This document shows, piece by piece, positions 56,888 to 64,000 of a stretch of 64,000 nt of DNA (the stretch's first letter is position 1; each line of letters opens with the position of its first letter). Origin of the DNA: Anaerosalibacter massiliensis (lineage in GTDB: Bacteria > Bacillota > Clostridia > Tissierellales > Sporanaerobacteraceae); contig CCEZ01000018.1 of assembly GCA_000751555.1 (NCBI GenBank), positions 32,809 through 96,808 on the forward strand, in the 5' to 3' direction. The notes below the pieces were generated by a model. It searched no databases, was not told where the DNA came from, and saw only the letters and a list, made by a program, of their open reading frames with translations. A program made the translations under genes and the position numbers.

Positions 56888-57535
56888 TTAATTAAAATTT
56901 TCTTTATAATAATTGCAGTACTTCTTTAGAGGACATTTTTCACACATAGGCTTTCTAGCTTTGCAAATTCTTCTTCCATGGAATATTAAAAGATGATGGG
57001 CCTTTGACCACCTTTCCTTTTTAATATTTTCCATTAAATCCTTCTCTGTATCCAACACATCCTTGCTATTTGCTAAACCTATTCTATTAGATACCCTAAA
57101 TACATGGGTATCCACTGCAATTGCATCTACTGAAAAAGCATTGCTTAAAACTACATTTGCGGTTTTCCTACCTACCCCTGGAAGTTTCATCAGCTCCTCT
57201 CTAGTATCTGGAACCTTACCATCAAACTCCTCAATAATCATTTGGCAAGCTCCTAAAATATTTTTACTTTTATTTCTATAAAAGCCACAAGTTCTAATTT
57301 TCTCCCCTAATTCCTCTTGAGTAAGGGTTAAAAAAGCCTTAGGAGTATTATATTCCTTAAAGAGTTCTTTTGTTATTTTATTTACTCTTTTATCTGTACA
57401 CTGTGCTGAAAGTATAGTAGCTATAAGTAGCTCAAAAGTATTTGAATGATTTAATTCAACTTCAGCATCAGGATAAAGTTCTTCTAATATATCCAAAACC
57501 TTATCCACTTCTTTTTTGTTCAACTTTCCTTTCAT
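56888..57535 (-). CDS. nth: Endonuclease III
   Basis: A base-excision repair glycosylase/AP lyase for oxidised pyrimidines, about 215 residues. The helix-hairpin-helix LPGVGRKTANVV contains the catalytic lysine, VDTHVFRVSNR holds the catalytic aspartate, and a [4Fe-4S] cluster is formed by four cysteines spaced C-x6-C-x2-C-x5-C in CKARKPMCEKCPLKKYC. The ATG used has AGGTGAT upstream and lies 10 nt after the DUF503 stop. All key residues are present. Confidence 0.96.
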   Translation of the reverse strand: MKGKLNKKEVDKVLDILEELYPDAEVELNHSNTFELLIATILSAQCTDKRVNKITKELFKEYNTPKAFLTLTQEELGEKIRTCGFYRNKSKNILGACQMIIEEFDGKVPDTREELMKLPGVGRKTANVVLSNAFSVDAIAVDTHVFRVSNRIGLANSKDVLDTEKDLMENIKKERWSKAHHLLIFHGRRICKARKPMCEKCPLKKYCNYYKENFN

Positions 57536-57544
57536 ATTTATCAC

Positions 57545-57826
57545 CTACAGTATTTCTATATTATAGTCAATAATTTCTACTCTACTATCCCTATCTATAA
57601 ATTTTAACACATTTGATACAATTTGATTAGCATGAGATGTATTATTAGTTACACAGGCAAAACCTATTAAAGAAGTTTGCCAACTATCATTTAAATCTAT
57701 TTCAGCAATGGATACATTGAATCTAGATTGTATTTTTGCTATGATGCTTTTTAGTATTTGTCTTTTATCTTTTAAAGAATTTGATTCATATATAATTAGC
57801 TTTAATGTACAAGAACCAATTATCAT
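57545..57826 (-). CDS. DUF503 (YlxP-like) protein
   Basis: A small protein (93 residues) of the DUF503 family, recognised by IGSCTLKLIIYESNSLKDKRQILKS-type sequence at the N-terminus and VSIAEIDLNDSWQ in the middle. The family is cytoplasmic and often lies near rbfA/nusA genes; here it lies with nth. Function is unknown. GAGGTGAT lies just before the ATG. Confidence 0.88.
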   Translation of the reverse strand: MIIGSCTLKLIIYESNSLKDKRQILKSIIAKIQSRFNVSIAEIDLNDSWQTSLIGFACVTNNTSHANQIVSNVLKFIDRDSRVEIIDYNIEIL

Positions 57827-57862
57827 GATAATCACCTCAGTATATTTTGAAATAATTAGATA

Positions 57863-57896
57863 TAAATAAAAAGGGGGACGTCCCCCTTTTATTTAC
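57863..57896. terminator. Terminator after kbl
   Basis: AAATAAAAAGGGGGAC and GTCCCCCTTTTATTT form a GC-rich stem with a T-run, next to the kbl stop codon and ahead of the DUF503 gene. Confidence 0.93.
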
Positions 57897-59083
57897 CCTA
57901 ATATATTCATTTCCTTACCTACTTTTTCAAATATTTCTACAGCTTTATCAAGTTGTTCCTTTGTATGAGCTGCTGTTACCATACATCTTACTCTTCCTGT
58001 TCCTCTTGGAACTGTTGGAAATACTATTCCTGATACAAATACTCCATTTTCAAGTAGCTTTCTACTGAATTCCATAGTCTTTGCTTCATCACCTATTATT
58101 ACTGGGGTTATAGGTGTTTCACTATGGCCTGTGTCAAATCCTAATTTACCAAGTTTAGACTTAAAGTATTTAGCATTGTCCCAAAGTCTATCTGTATATT
58201 CTGTTGATTCCATAAGCATTCTTATAGCTTCCATTATTGCTCCTACAGCTGCTGGTGGAAGAGATGTACTAAATAATACTGGTCTAGCTCTATGATTTAA
58301 CCATTGATACATAGTCTCACTACCAGCTACATATCCTCCCACTACTCCTATAGCTTTTGACAATGTACCTATTGAAAAATCTACTCTTCCATGTAAATTG
58401 AAATGATCTACAGTACCTCTACCACTTTCCCCTAATACTCCTGAACCATGGGCATCATCTACATAAGTCATAGCTTCATACTTCTCAGCTAATTCTACTA
58501 TTTCAGGAAGTTTAGCAATATCTCCATCCATACTAAATACTCCATCAGTTATAATTAATATATTATTGTATTTATCTCTATTTTCTTTAAGTACTTTTTC
58601 TAAATGATCAATATCTGAATGTTTGTATATAGTTTTGTCAGCTTTGCTAAGTCTAGAGCCATCTATAATGGATGCATGGTTTAATTCATCGGAAATAATT
58701 AAATCTCCTTTTTCAGTTATAGCTTGAATTGTTCCTGCATTGCAATTAAATCCTGATTGGTAGATAAATGCTGCTTCTTCACGTTTAAATTCTGCTAATA
58801 AACCTTCAAGTTCTTCATGAATATCCATATTACCTACTATAGTTCTAACTGCACCTGCTCCTGCACCATATTTCTCAACTGCTTCTATAGCAGCCTTCTT
58901 AAGTCTTGGATGATTGGCAAATCCTAAATAGTTATTTGAAGATAGATTTATAACTTTTTTTCCATCTAAAATAACTTCTGAATCATTTGCTCCTCCCAAT
59001 ACTGGAAGTTTTCTGTAAACTCCATCATCTTTTAACCCTTGAATTTTTTCCTTTAAAAAGTTTAGCTCATGAACATTTGACAT
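57893..59083 (-). CDS. kbl: Glycine C-acetyltransferase (2-amino-3-ketobutyrate CoA ligase)
   Basis: A PLP enzyme of the alpha-oxoamine synthase family, 396 residues. With threonine dehydrogenase it turns threonine into glycine and acetyl-CoA. Patches: [44 protein letters not shown] and the PLP lysine K243 in GTLSKAIG. The nearest relative by function, BioF, uses the same fold; the [15 protein letters not shown] pattern favours Kbl. No tdh gene is in the window. AAGGAGGGG precedes the ATG. It could supply glycine to the glycine reductase encoded about 12 kb away. Confidence 0.9.
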   Translation of the reverse strand: MSNVHELNFLKEKIQGLKDDGVYRKLPVLGGANDSEVILDGKKVINLSSNNYLGFANHPRLKKAAIEAVEKYGAGAGAVRTIVGNMDIHEELEGLLAEFKREEAAFIYQSGFNCNAGTIQAITEKGDLIISDELNHASIIDGSRLSKADKTIYKHSDIDHLEKVLKENRDKYNNILIITDGVFSMDGDIAKLPEIVELAEKYEAMTYVDDAHGSGVLGESGRGTVDHFNLHGRVDFSIGTLSKAIGVVGGYVAGSETMYQWLNHRARPVLFSTSLPPAAVGAIMEAIRMLMESTEYTDRLWDNAKYFKSKLGKLGFDTGHSETPITPVIIGDEAKTMEFSRKLLENGVFVSGIVFPTVPRGTGRVRCMVTAAHTKEQLDKAVEIFEKVGKEMNILG

Positions 59084-59165
59084 TTTTTCCCCTCCTTAAT
59101 AGTTTTAGAGAAAAGGTTCATAATTATCCAAATATAGTATATCACATTTTTTTGATTTATTATTA

Positions 59166-60281
59166 TTAGTTTTTGTTTTGAAAATATTTTAACAAACATT
59201 CCATGTCTTTTTTAACATCTTCCTCTTTCTCAAATTTCATTACCTCTTTTACAATAAGACTACCTAAATATCTATCAATATTTAATATAGCCCAAGCAGA
59301 ATATTTCCTCATCATGGGATTTTTATCTTTTAGCACCATTCTCAAAAAATCAATATTTTCTTTATTTTTCATATTTCCCAAAGCTATTAAAGAATTTCTT
59401 CTTAAAATATTTCTACCTCTCCAACTTCCTGCCATATGTCCATATTTCTTCTTAAATTGTTTATTAGATAAAGTAAATATCTCTTCTATATCTATATATC
59501 CTTTAGTAATACTAGGTATAAACTCTTCTTTACCACTTTTAACAGCTTTTTTATTCATAGGACATACTAATTGACAAGTATCACAACCATAAACCTTGAT
59601 TCCCATTTTTTCTCTCATTTCATAGGGAATATCTTTTTTTGTTTGTGTTAAATATGAAATACATTTTTGAGGATTAAATCTATAAGGTCCTTCTAACGCA
59701 CCTGTAGGACAAGCTTTAATACAAATATTACAGTCTTTACATTTTTCTTTTAATTCTCTACCTGGCATAATATTTAAATCTGTTAAAATATGTCCTATAA
59801 AAACAAATGAACCATAATAGTCATTTATAATAGAACAATTTTTCCCATACCAGCCAATACCAGATTTTTTTGCGATTTCTCTATCTACTAATGGTCCAGT
59901 ATCCACAAAATATTCGTAGTTAAAATCAACTTCTTTTTTTATTTCTTTTATAAGTTTCTCTATTTTTTCTTTAACTACTCTATGATAATCTTCCCCCCAA
60001 GAAGACTTAGATATTCTTCCTTTTAATTTAAAATCTACACTTTCATTAAAATCTACATTATAAGAAATTCCTATAGTAATAATAGTTTTGCAACTTGGAA
60101 AAACTTTTTTAGGATCTATTCTCTTTTCAATATCTTTTTCTTCAAATTCTGTTTCTTTATTTTTTGCTTTTCTTTCAATTAAATAGTCATTTAAACTATC
60201 TAATCTATTGCATCCTGTAAATCCTACAATGTCAATTCCTATATCCTTAGATTTCTCTATAATATATTTTTTTAAATTCAT
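59166..60281 (-). CDS. queG: Epoxyqueuosine reductase
   Basis: Performs the last step of queuosine synthesis in tRNA, using a cobalamin cofactor and two [4Fe-4S] clusters. The 371-residue length is normal. The active-site region VDTGPLVDREIAKKSGIGWYGKN is conserved, followed by the ferredoxin-like cysteines CKDCNICIKACPTGAL and YGCDTCQLVCPMN, and C-terminal HEAT-like repeats. The cobalamin need fits with the BtuCDF-like importer in the window. GGAAG precedes the ATG. It lies 82 nt before kbl. Confidence 0.94.
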   Translation of the reverse strand: MNLKKYIIEKSKDIGIDIVGFTGCNRLDSLNDYLIERKAKNKETEFEEKDIEKRIDPKKVFPSCKTIITIGISYNVDFNESVDFKLKGRISKSSWGEDYHRVVKEKIEKLIKEIKKEVDFNYEYFVDTGPLVDREIAKKSGIGWYGKNCSIINDYYGSFVFIGHILTDLNIMPGRELKEKCKDCNICIKACPTGALEGPYRFNPQKCISYLTQTKKDIPYEMREKMGIKVYGCDTCQLVCPMNKKAVKSGKEEFIPSITKGYIDIEEIFTLSNKQFKKKYGHMAGSWRGRNILRRNSLIALGNMKNKENIDFLRMVLKDKNPMMRKYSAWAILNIDRYLGSLIVKEVMKFEKEEDVKKDMECLLKYFQNKN

Positions 60282-60452
60282 ATCAATCTTCCTTTTCTAC
60301 TTATCCTTAGTATAACCTATTTAGTGAATTTTTTAAAATATTAAATACCAAAAAGCTTTTTTGCTAAAATATTAACATAAAATAAATATTTTTTTTGAGA
60401 TTTTATATGTTATAGTATTATTTTGAATTCTTTTGATGTTTTTACTAAAAAT

Positions 60453-60472
60453 TTAGTTATTTCTGTAACTAA
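60453..60472. promoter_or_regulatory. Inverted repeat upstream of ald
   Basis: TTAGTTA and TAACTAA separated by six bases, about 35 bp upstream of a TAAAAT box. The position fits an operator or activator site for the alanine dehydrogenase gene. No regulator is known from this window. Confidence 0.4.
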
Positions 60473-60505
60473 GTTAATTTTAGTGATGCAAACCTTTTCT
60501 TTATG

Positions 60506-60514
60506 TGTTAAAAT
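60506..60514 (+). promoter_or_regulatory. Probable -10 region of the ald promoter
   Basis: TGTTAAAAT matches an extended -10 box about 40 bp before the ald ATG. A poor -35 (TGCAAA-like) lies about 17 bp upstream. The rest of the 272-bp gap between queG and ald is AT-rich with no gene. Confidence 0.4.
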
Positions 60515-60553
60515 GTATCTGATAACATAATTATATCTTAAGGAGGAATTTTT

Positions 60554-61669
60554 ATGATAGTTGGAGTGCCAAAGGAAATAAAAGAACAAGAAGACAGAGT
60601 AGCCGTTACACCCGCTGGAGTAGATGCTTTAGTAAGAGCAGGCCACAAAGTTCTTGTAGAAAAAAATGCAGGAATGGGGGCAGGATTTAAAGATAAGGAG
60701 TATTCAGAACTGGGGGCAGAAATACTACCTGAAGCTTCAGAAGTTTGGAACAAATCAGATATGATTATGAAAGTTAAAGAACCTCTTAAATCTGAATATA
60801 AATATTTTAGAGAAGGACTTATTATATTTACTTACTTACATTTAGCAGCAGAAGAAAAGCTTACAAAGGCATTAGTAGAATCAGGAACAATTGCAATTGC
60901 TTATGAAACTGTTGAAAATCCTGATAGATCTTTACCACTTCTTACACCTATGAGTGAAGTAGCTGGTCGTATGGCAGTACAAGAGGGTTCTGTTTACTTA
61001 GAAAAGACTCGTGGAGGAAAAGGTTTACTAGTGGATGGAGTACCAGGTGTAGCTCCTGCACATATAGTAGTTGTAGGTGCTGGAATCGTAGGTACTGGAG
61101 CTATTAGAAGAGCTGTTGGCCTAGGTGCTAGAGTTACTGTGCTTGATATAAACACAGCTAGACTTCGTTATCTAAATGAGGTATTTATGGGTAGAATAGA
61201 AACTCTATATTCAAACAACTACAATATAACTAATGCTGTTAAAACAGCTGATTTAGTTGTTGGAGCTGTTTTAATCCCAGGAGCTAAGGCACCAAAATTA
61301 GTTACAGAAGAAATGGTAAAACTTATGGAACCAGGAAGCGTTTTAGTTGACGTAGCTATTGACCAAGGTGGATGTATAGAAACTACACATCCTACAACTC
61401 ATGCTGATCCAATATTTATGAAACATGATGTTGTTCACTATGCAGTAGCTAATATTCCAGGGGCAGTTCCTAGAACTTCAACTTTAGCCCTTACAAATGT
61501 TACTCTACCTTATGCTCTTAGAATAGCAAACAAAGGTTGGAAACAAGCTCTAAAAGATGAAATGCCATTAAGAAAAGGTGCTAATGTAGTAGAAGGCAAA
61601 GTTGTTTATGAAGCAGTAGCAAAGGCTTTTGATTTACCATATACATCAGTAGAAGAGGTATTAGGTTAA
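60554..61669 (+). CDS. ald: Alanine dehydrogenase
   Basis: Oxidatively deaminates alanine to pyruvate with NAD, or runs in reverse. A 371-residue enzyme with family residues K75 in KVKEPL and H96 in YLHLAAEE (both substrate-binding/catalytic), the NAD motif [21 protein letters not shown], and [25 protein letters not shown] lies 8 nt before the ATG. It is a single-gene plus-strand unit with its own terminator. In amino-acid fermenters Ald feeds Stickland-type metabolism by oxidising alanine while glycine is reduced. Confidence 0.97.
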   Translation: MIVGVPKEIKEQEDRVAVTPAGVDALVRAGHKVLVEKNAGMGAGFKDKEYSELGAEILPEASEVWNKSDMIMKVKEPLKSEYKYFREGLIIFTYLHLAAEEKLTKALVESGTIAIAYETVENPDRSLPLLTPMSEVAGRMAVQEGSVYLEKTRGGKGLLVDGVPGVAPAHIVVVGAGIVGTGAIRRAVGLGARVTVLDINTARLRYLNEVFMGRIETLYSNNYNITNAVKTADLVVGAVLIPGAKAPKLVTEEMVKLMEPGSVLVDVAIDQGGCIETTHPTTHADPIFMKHDVVHYAVANIPGAVPRTSTLALTNVTLPYALRIANKGWKQALKDEMPLRKGANVVEGKVVYEAVAKAFDLPYTSVEEVLG

Positions 61670-61681
61670 TTATAGACATGG

Positions 61682-61717
61682 AAAATCTCCAATTTCAATA
61701 TTGAAATTGGAGATTTT
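61682..61717. terminator. Terminator after ald
   Basis: A perfect 34-36 base inverted repeat (AAAATCTCCAATTTCAAT and complement) ending in a T-run, 12 nt past the ald stop. Confidence 0.92.
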
Positions 61718-61767
61718 ATTGTTTAGTATTTCTTATAGCACCTGAATCTGAAATATTCACTATAGTT

Positions 61768-62015
61768 TATCCTATTTTTCTTTCTAAATATTTAATTTCT
61801 ATTTTAGAACGTCCAACCATTTCTTTTAATATGCTATTATCATCTTGGACTTTTTTAATATCTTTATTGGTTTCTTATTTAAATTCTGTTAGATTAGCCG
61901 TCTCTTCACATATTGCATCTATTTTTGATGCTAATTCTTTCTGTCATTACTCTAAATTACCTACTTTTATTATTAGCTTCTTTTAACCCTTTTAGTTCCT
62001 CTATCACTATTCTTT
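61768..62015 (-). pseudogene. Decayed coiled-coil protein gene
   Basis: The 470-bp gap between ald and the exporter gene contains coding-like remains. On the minus strand one frame reads IEELKGLKEANNK, then after a frameshift VGNLE, stop, stop, QKELASKIDAICEETANLTEFK, stop, ETNKDIKKVQDDNSILKEM and KIEIKYLERKIG before a final stop. The heptad pattern and motif order resemble small coiled-coil hypothetical proteins of Firmicutes. At least one frameshift and three internal stops mean that no working protein is made. I cannot name the parent family. Confidence 0.65.
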
Positions 62016-62136
62016 AAGATTTTTTGTTGGTAATTTTTATACCCTTAACTATACTTTTTATAAAATATTATATCATATCTATTGCAAATTATATTTTGTT
62101 TATCCTTTACTAATATTATTCTACTGCTCTTATTTA

Positions 62137-63882
62137 TTATGATTCAGCTTCAGATAAGTATTGGAAATATTTACCTTTCAGGTTTACTAACTCATCTTTA
62201 TTCCCTTGCTCAACTACCCTTCCATCTTCAAGAACATATATTAAATCTGCATCATCTATAGTTGACAATCTATGTGCAATCACTATCATGATCTTATCCT
62301 CTACAATTTCTTTTATATTTCTAATAATAGATTTTTGTGATATATTATCTAATGCTGATGTTGCTTCATCAAAAATTATTATAGGACATTCACTTAATAG
62401 TGTTCTTGCAATAGCTAATCTTTGCTTTTGACCTCCAGATAACTTGACTCCTCTTTCTCCGATTACTGTATCCAAACCAAGTTTCAGTGAATCAATTAAC
62501 TCCGATAAACCTGTTAATTCACATATGTTTTTTAACTTTTCATCACTTATCTTATTGTCTAATACAATATTGTTTCTAATAGTGTCATCTAGTAGAAATA
62601 AATCTTGTGACACTACACAGATATTCTTCCTCAAAGACAATAAGTTTAAATCCCTTATGTCTGTATCATTAATATATATATGACCATCATCCAAATCCCA
62701 TAGCCTATATATCAAATTAACTATCGTAGACTTTCCACATCCACTTCCACCTACAAGAGCAGTAGTTTTTCCTCTCTTAAATTTAAGATTTATACTTTTC
62801 AATATTTTTTCTTCATTCGAATTGTATGAAAAGCTGACATCTTTAAATATAATACTATCAACATCGGTATTATTTAATCTTAAACCCTTGTTATCTACTT
62901 TTATACATATTTCTTCATCAATTACTGAATATATTCTATCAAGCGATACCTTAGCTTGTTGTATTCTAGTATTTGATCTTATAATATTTATACAAGGACC
63001 TATAAGCATACCTGTATATTCTTGAAATGCAATAAGTTCACCTAATGTCATTTTACCTTTTATTATCTTATAGCCTCCAAATCCATATATCGCTATAGTA
63101 ATCAATGCCGAAACAAATCTGGCTATAGCAACATTTCCGGATATTACCATATCTAATCTAATGAATTTCTTGATTATTTTTCTTTCCTTATCCAAGAAAG
63201 ATTTAAAGAATTTTCTTTTTGATTTTGTTAAAACTACATTCATTATATTAGAAACATATTCTTGGACAATATTTGCAATTCTTCCATAGTCCGTACGAAC
63301 TTCTGCTGTCTTATCAGCTATTATACTTGTTAGTTTAGACTGTGATACTACTAATATTAACTGCAAAACTATAACTACAAGGAACAAATCGAATTGCATC
63401 CTTATTAGAAAGAATAACGCAATTAAGGCAGTAAAAAAATCTACAATTATAGAAAAAATAATGTCTGTACCAAAGTTTTCAATTATAAACATATCATTAT
63501 CTAAAATTGATAGTAGATTCCCAGTTTTTATATTAGAATAATATTTCCCTGATAGTTTAGATAAATGTTTTAGCATACTTATTCTCAAATCCACAGCACT
63601 CTTATTTTTCATCTTAGAATAAAAATACTCTAAAACTATATCAACACATGCTGAAGCTATTGATAACACACCATATAATATGACCAACGTGACTAATAAA
63701 TTTATATCATGCCCACCAATTGCATTATCTACAATTTTTCTTGTAAGCTGTGGAAATACTAAATCTACCATTGAAGCCATAATAACTAATACAAATGAAA
63801 CTAATATTTTCAACTTATTATTTTTGTATATGAAAGTTAAAAACCTAACAACGCTATTTTTTTTATTCTCAAGATGTTTCAA
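62137..63882 (-). CDS. ABC exporter, fused membrane and ATPase domains
   Basis: A 581-residue half-transporter that should work as a dimer. Residues 1-310 contain six membrane helices of the type I exporter fold; residues about 340-581 are the ATPase: Walker A GGSGCGKST, Q-loop VSQDLFL, signature KLSGGQKQRLAIA, Walker B IIIFDEATSALD and switch IAHRLSTI. There is no N-terminal peptidase domain, so a peptide substrate is not implied. The TTG start has AAGGTGAT upstream. The last gene before it ends 53 nt upstream, so it probably belongs to an operon continuing beyond the right edge. Substrate unknown. Confidence 0.88.
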   Translation of the reverse strand: MKHLENKKNSVVRFLTFIYKNNKLKILVSFVLVIMASMVDLVFPQLTRKIVDNAIGGHDINLLVTLVILYGVLSIASACVDIVLEYFYSKMKNKSAVDLRISMLKHLSKLSGKYYSNIKTGNLLSILDNDMFIIENFGTDIIFSIIVDFFTALIALFFLIRMQFDLFLVVIVLQLILVVSQSKLTSIIADKTAEVRTDYGRIANIVQEYVSNIMNVVLTKSKRKFFKSFLDKERKIIKKFIRLDMVISGNVAIARFVSALITIAIYGFGGYKIIKGKMTLGELIAFQEYTGMLIGPCINIIRSNTRIQQAKVSLDRIYSVIDEEICIKVDNKGLRLNNTDVDSIIFKDVSFSYNSNEEKILKSINLKFKRGKTTALVGGSGCGKSTIVNLIYRLWDLDDGHIYINDTDIRDLNLLSLRKNICVVSQDLFLLDDTIRNNIVLDNKISDEKLKNICELTGLSELIDSLKLGLDTVIGERGVKLSGGQKQRLAIARTLLSECPIIIFDEATSALDNISQKSIIRNIKEIVEDKIMIVIAHRLSTIDDADLIYVLEDGRVVEQGNKDELVNLKGKYFQYLSEAES

Positions 63883-63934
63883 AATATCACCTTACCTATA
63901 TAATAACTGTCAATACTTCCTCTATGTACTATAC

Positions 63935-64000
63935 CTATTCTACTACTTTCATTCCTTCCACTATGCTCATTTTTTCTATGCTTCTCTTAGACATATAACC
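63935..64000 (-). CDS. C-terminal end of an unidentified gene (partial)
   Basis: The last 66 bases hold an open frame ending in TAG on the minus strand: about 21 residues ending GMKVVE, with two possible ATG starts inside. It is either the tail of a gene lying to the right or a very short reading frame. It is too short to identify. Its position 53 nt upstream of the exporter suggests a shared operon. Confidence 0.3.
   Translation of the reverse strand, partial: GYMSKRSIEKMSIVEGMKVVE

Noticed and set aside
62137..63882. Lantibiotic/bacteriocin export system
   Set aside because: The exporter has no peptidase C39 domain, and no precursor peptide or modification enzyme can be seen in the window. 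The available upstream sequence is too short to judge.

Overview
This window looks like chromosomal DNA from a low-GC anaerobic Firmicute of the amino-acid-fermenting Clostridia/Tissierellia type. The evidence is the AT-rich sequence, strong GGAGG-type ribosome sites, frequent TTG/GTG starts, a complete glycine reductase operon with two UGA-selenocysteine genes, a K+-dependent membrane pyrophosphatase and a clostridial-style tmRNA. The species cannot be named from the sequence alone. Almost every gene is on the minus strand; the exceptions are a polysaccharide deacetylase and alanine dehydrogenase.

Layout, left to right. 1-13.6 kb: a very large cyclic beta-1,2-glucan synthase-like gene that runs off the left edge, a sugar-nucleotidyltransferase/phosphomannomutase-like fusion, phosphoglucomutase and an M20 amidohydrolase. 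13.6-19 kb: a secreted deacetylase, then (minus strand) ssrA/tmRNA, smpB, rnr and ddl; the tmRNA gene appears to be split in its T-loop by a 275-nt group I intron. 19-24 kb: a membrane-anchored MurF, an alpha/beta hydrolase, the membrane pyrophosphatase and secG. 24-31.2 kb: the glycolytic operon cggR-gap-pgk-tpiA-gpmI-eno, with a consensus promoter and a CggR-like operator. 31.3-32.7 kb: rpoN (sigma-54). 32.8-37.6 kb: a BMP-type nucleoside ABC importer. 37.7-45.9 kb: the glycine reductase operon grdX-trxB-trxA-grdE-grdA-grdB-grdC-grdD behind a tandem glycine riboswitch and terminator. 45.9-49 kb: a Na/Pi symporter, trmL and a HAD phosphatase. 49-53.7 kb: a BtuCDF-like importer and a lipase-like protein. 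53.7-57.9 kb: VanW, an FtsA-like protein, nth and a DUF503 protein. 57.9-61.7 kb: kbl, queG and ald. 61.7-64 kb: a decayed coiled-coil gene, an ABC exporter and the tail of one more gene.

How the parts fit. Glycine is reduced to acetyl phosphate by GrdABCDE with electrons from TrxB/TrxA. The riboswitch probably opens the operon when glycine is present. Kbl (threonine/glycine interconversion) and Ald are further amino-acid enzymes, and the Na/Pi importer sits immediately upstream of an operon whose reaction consumes phosphate. Lower glycolysis is one CggR-controlled unit. The rnr-smpB-ssrA block is the trans-translation/RNA-decay module.

I see no CRISPR array, prophage, insertion sequence, tRNA or rRNA. 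The most notable item is the intron-split tmRNA; the selenoprotein operon and several unusual domain architectures follow. I did not find a clearly new multi-gene system.
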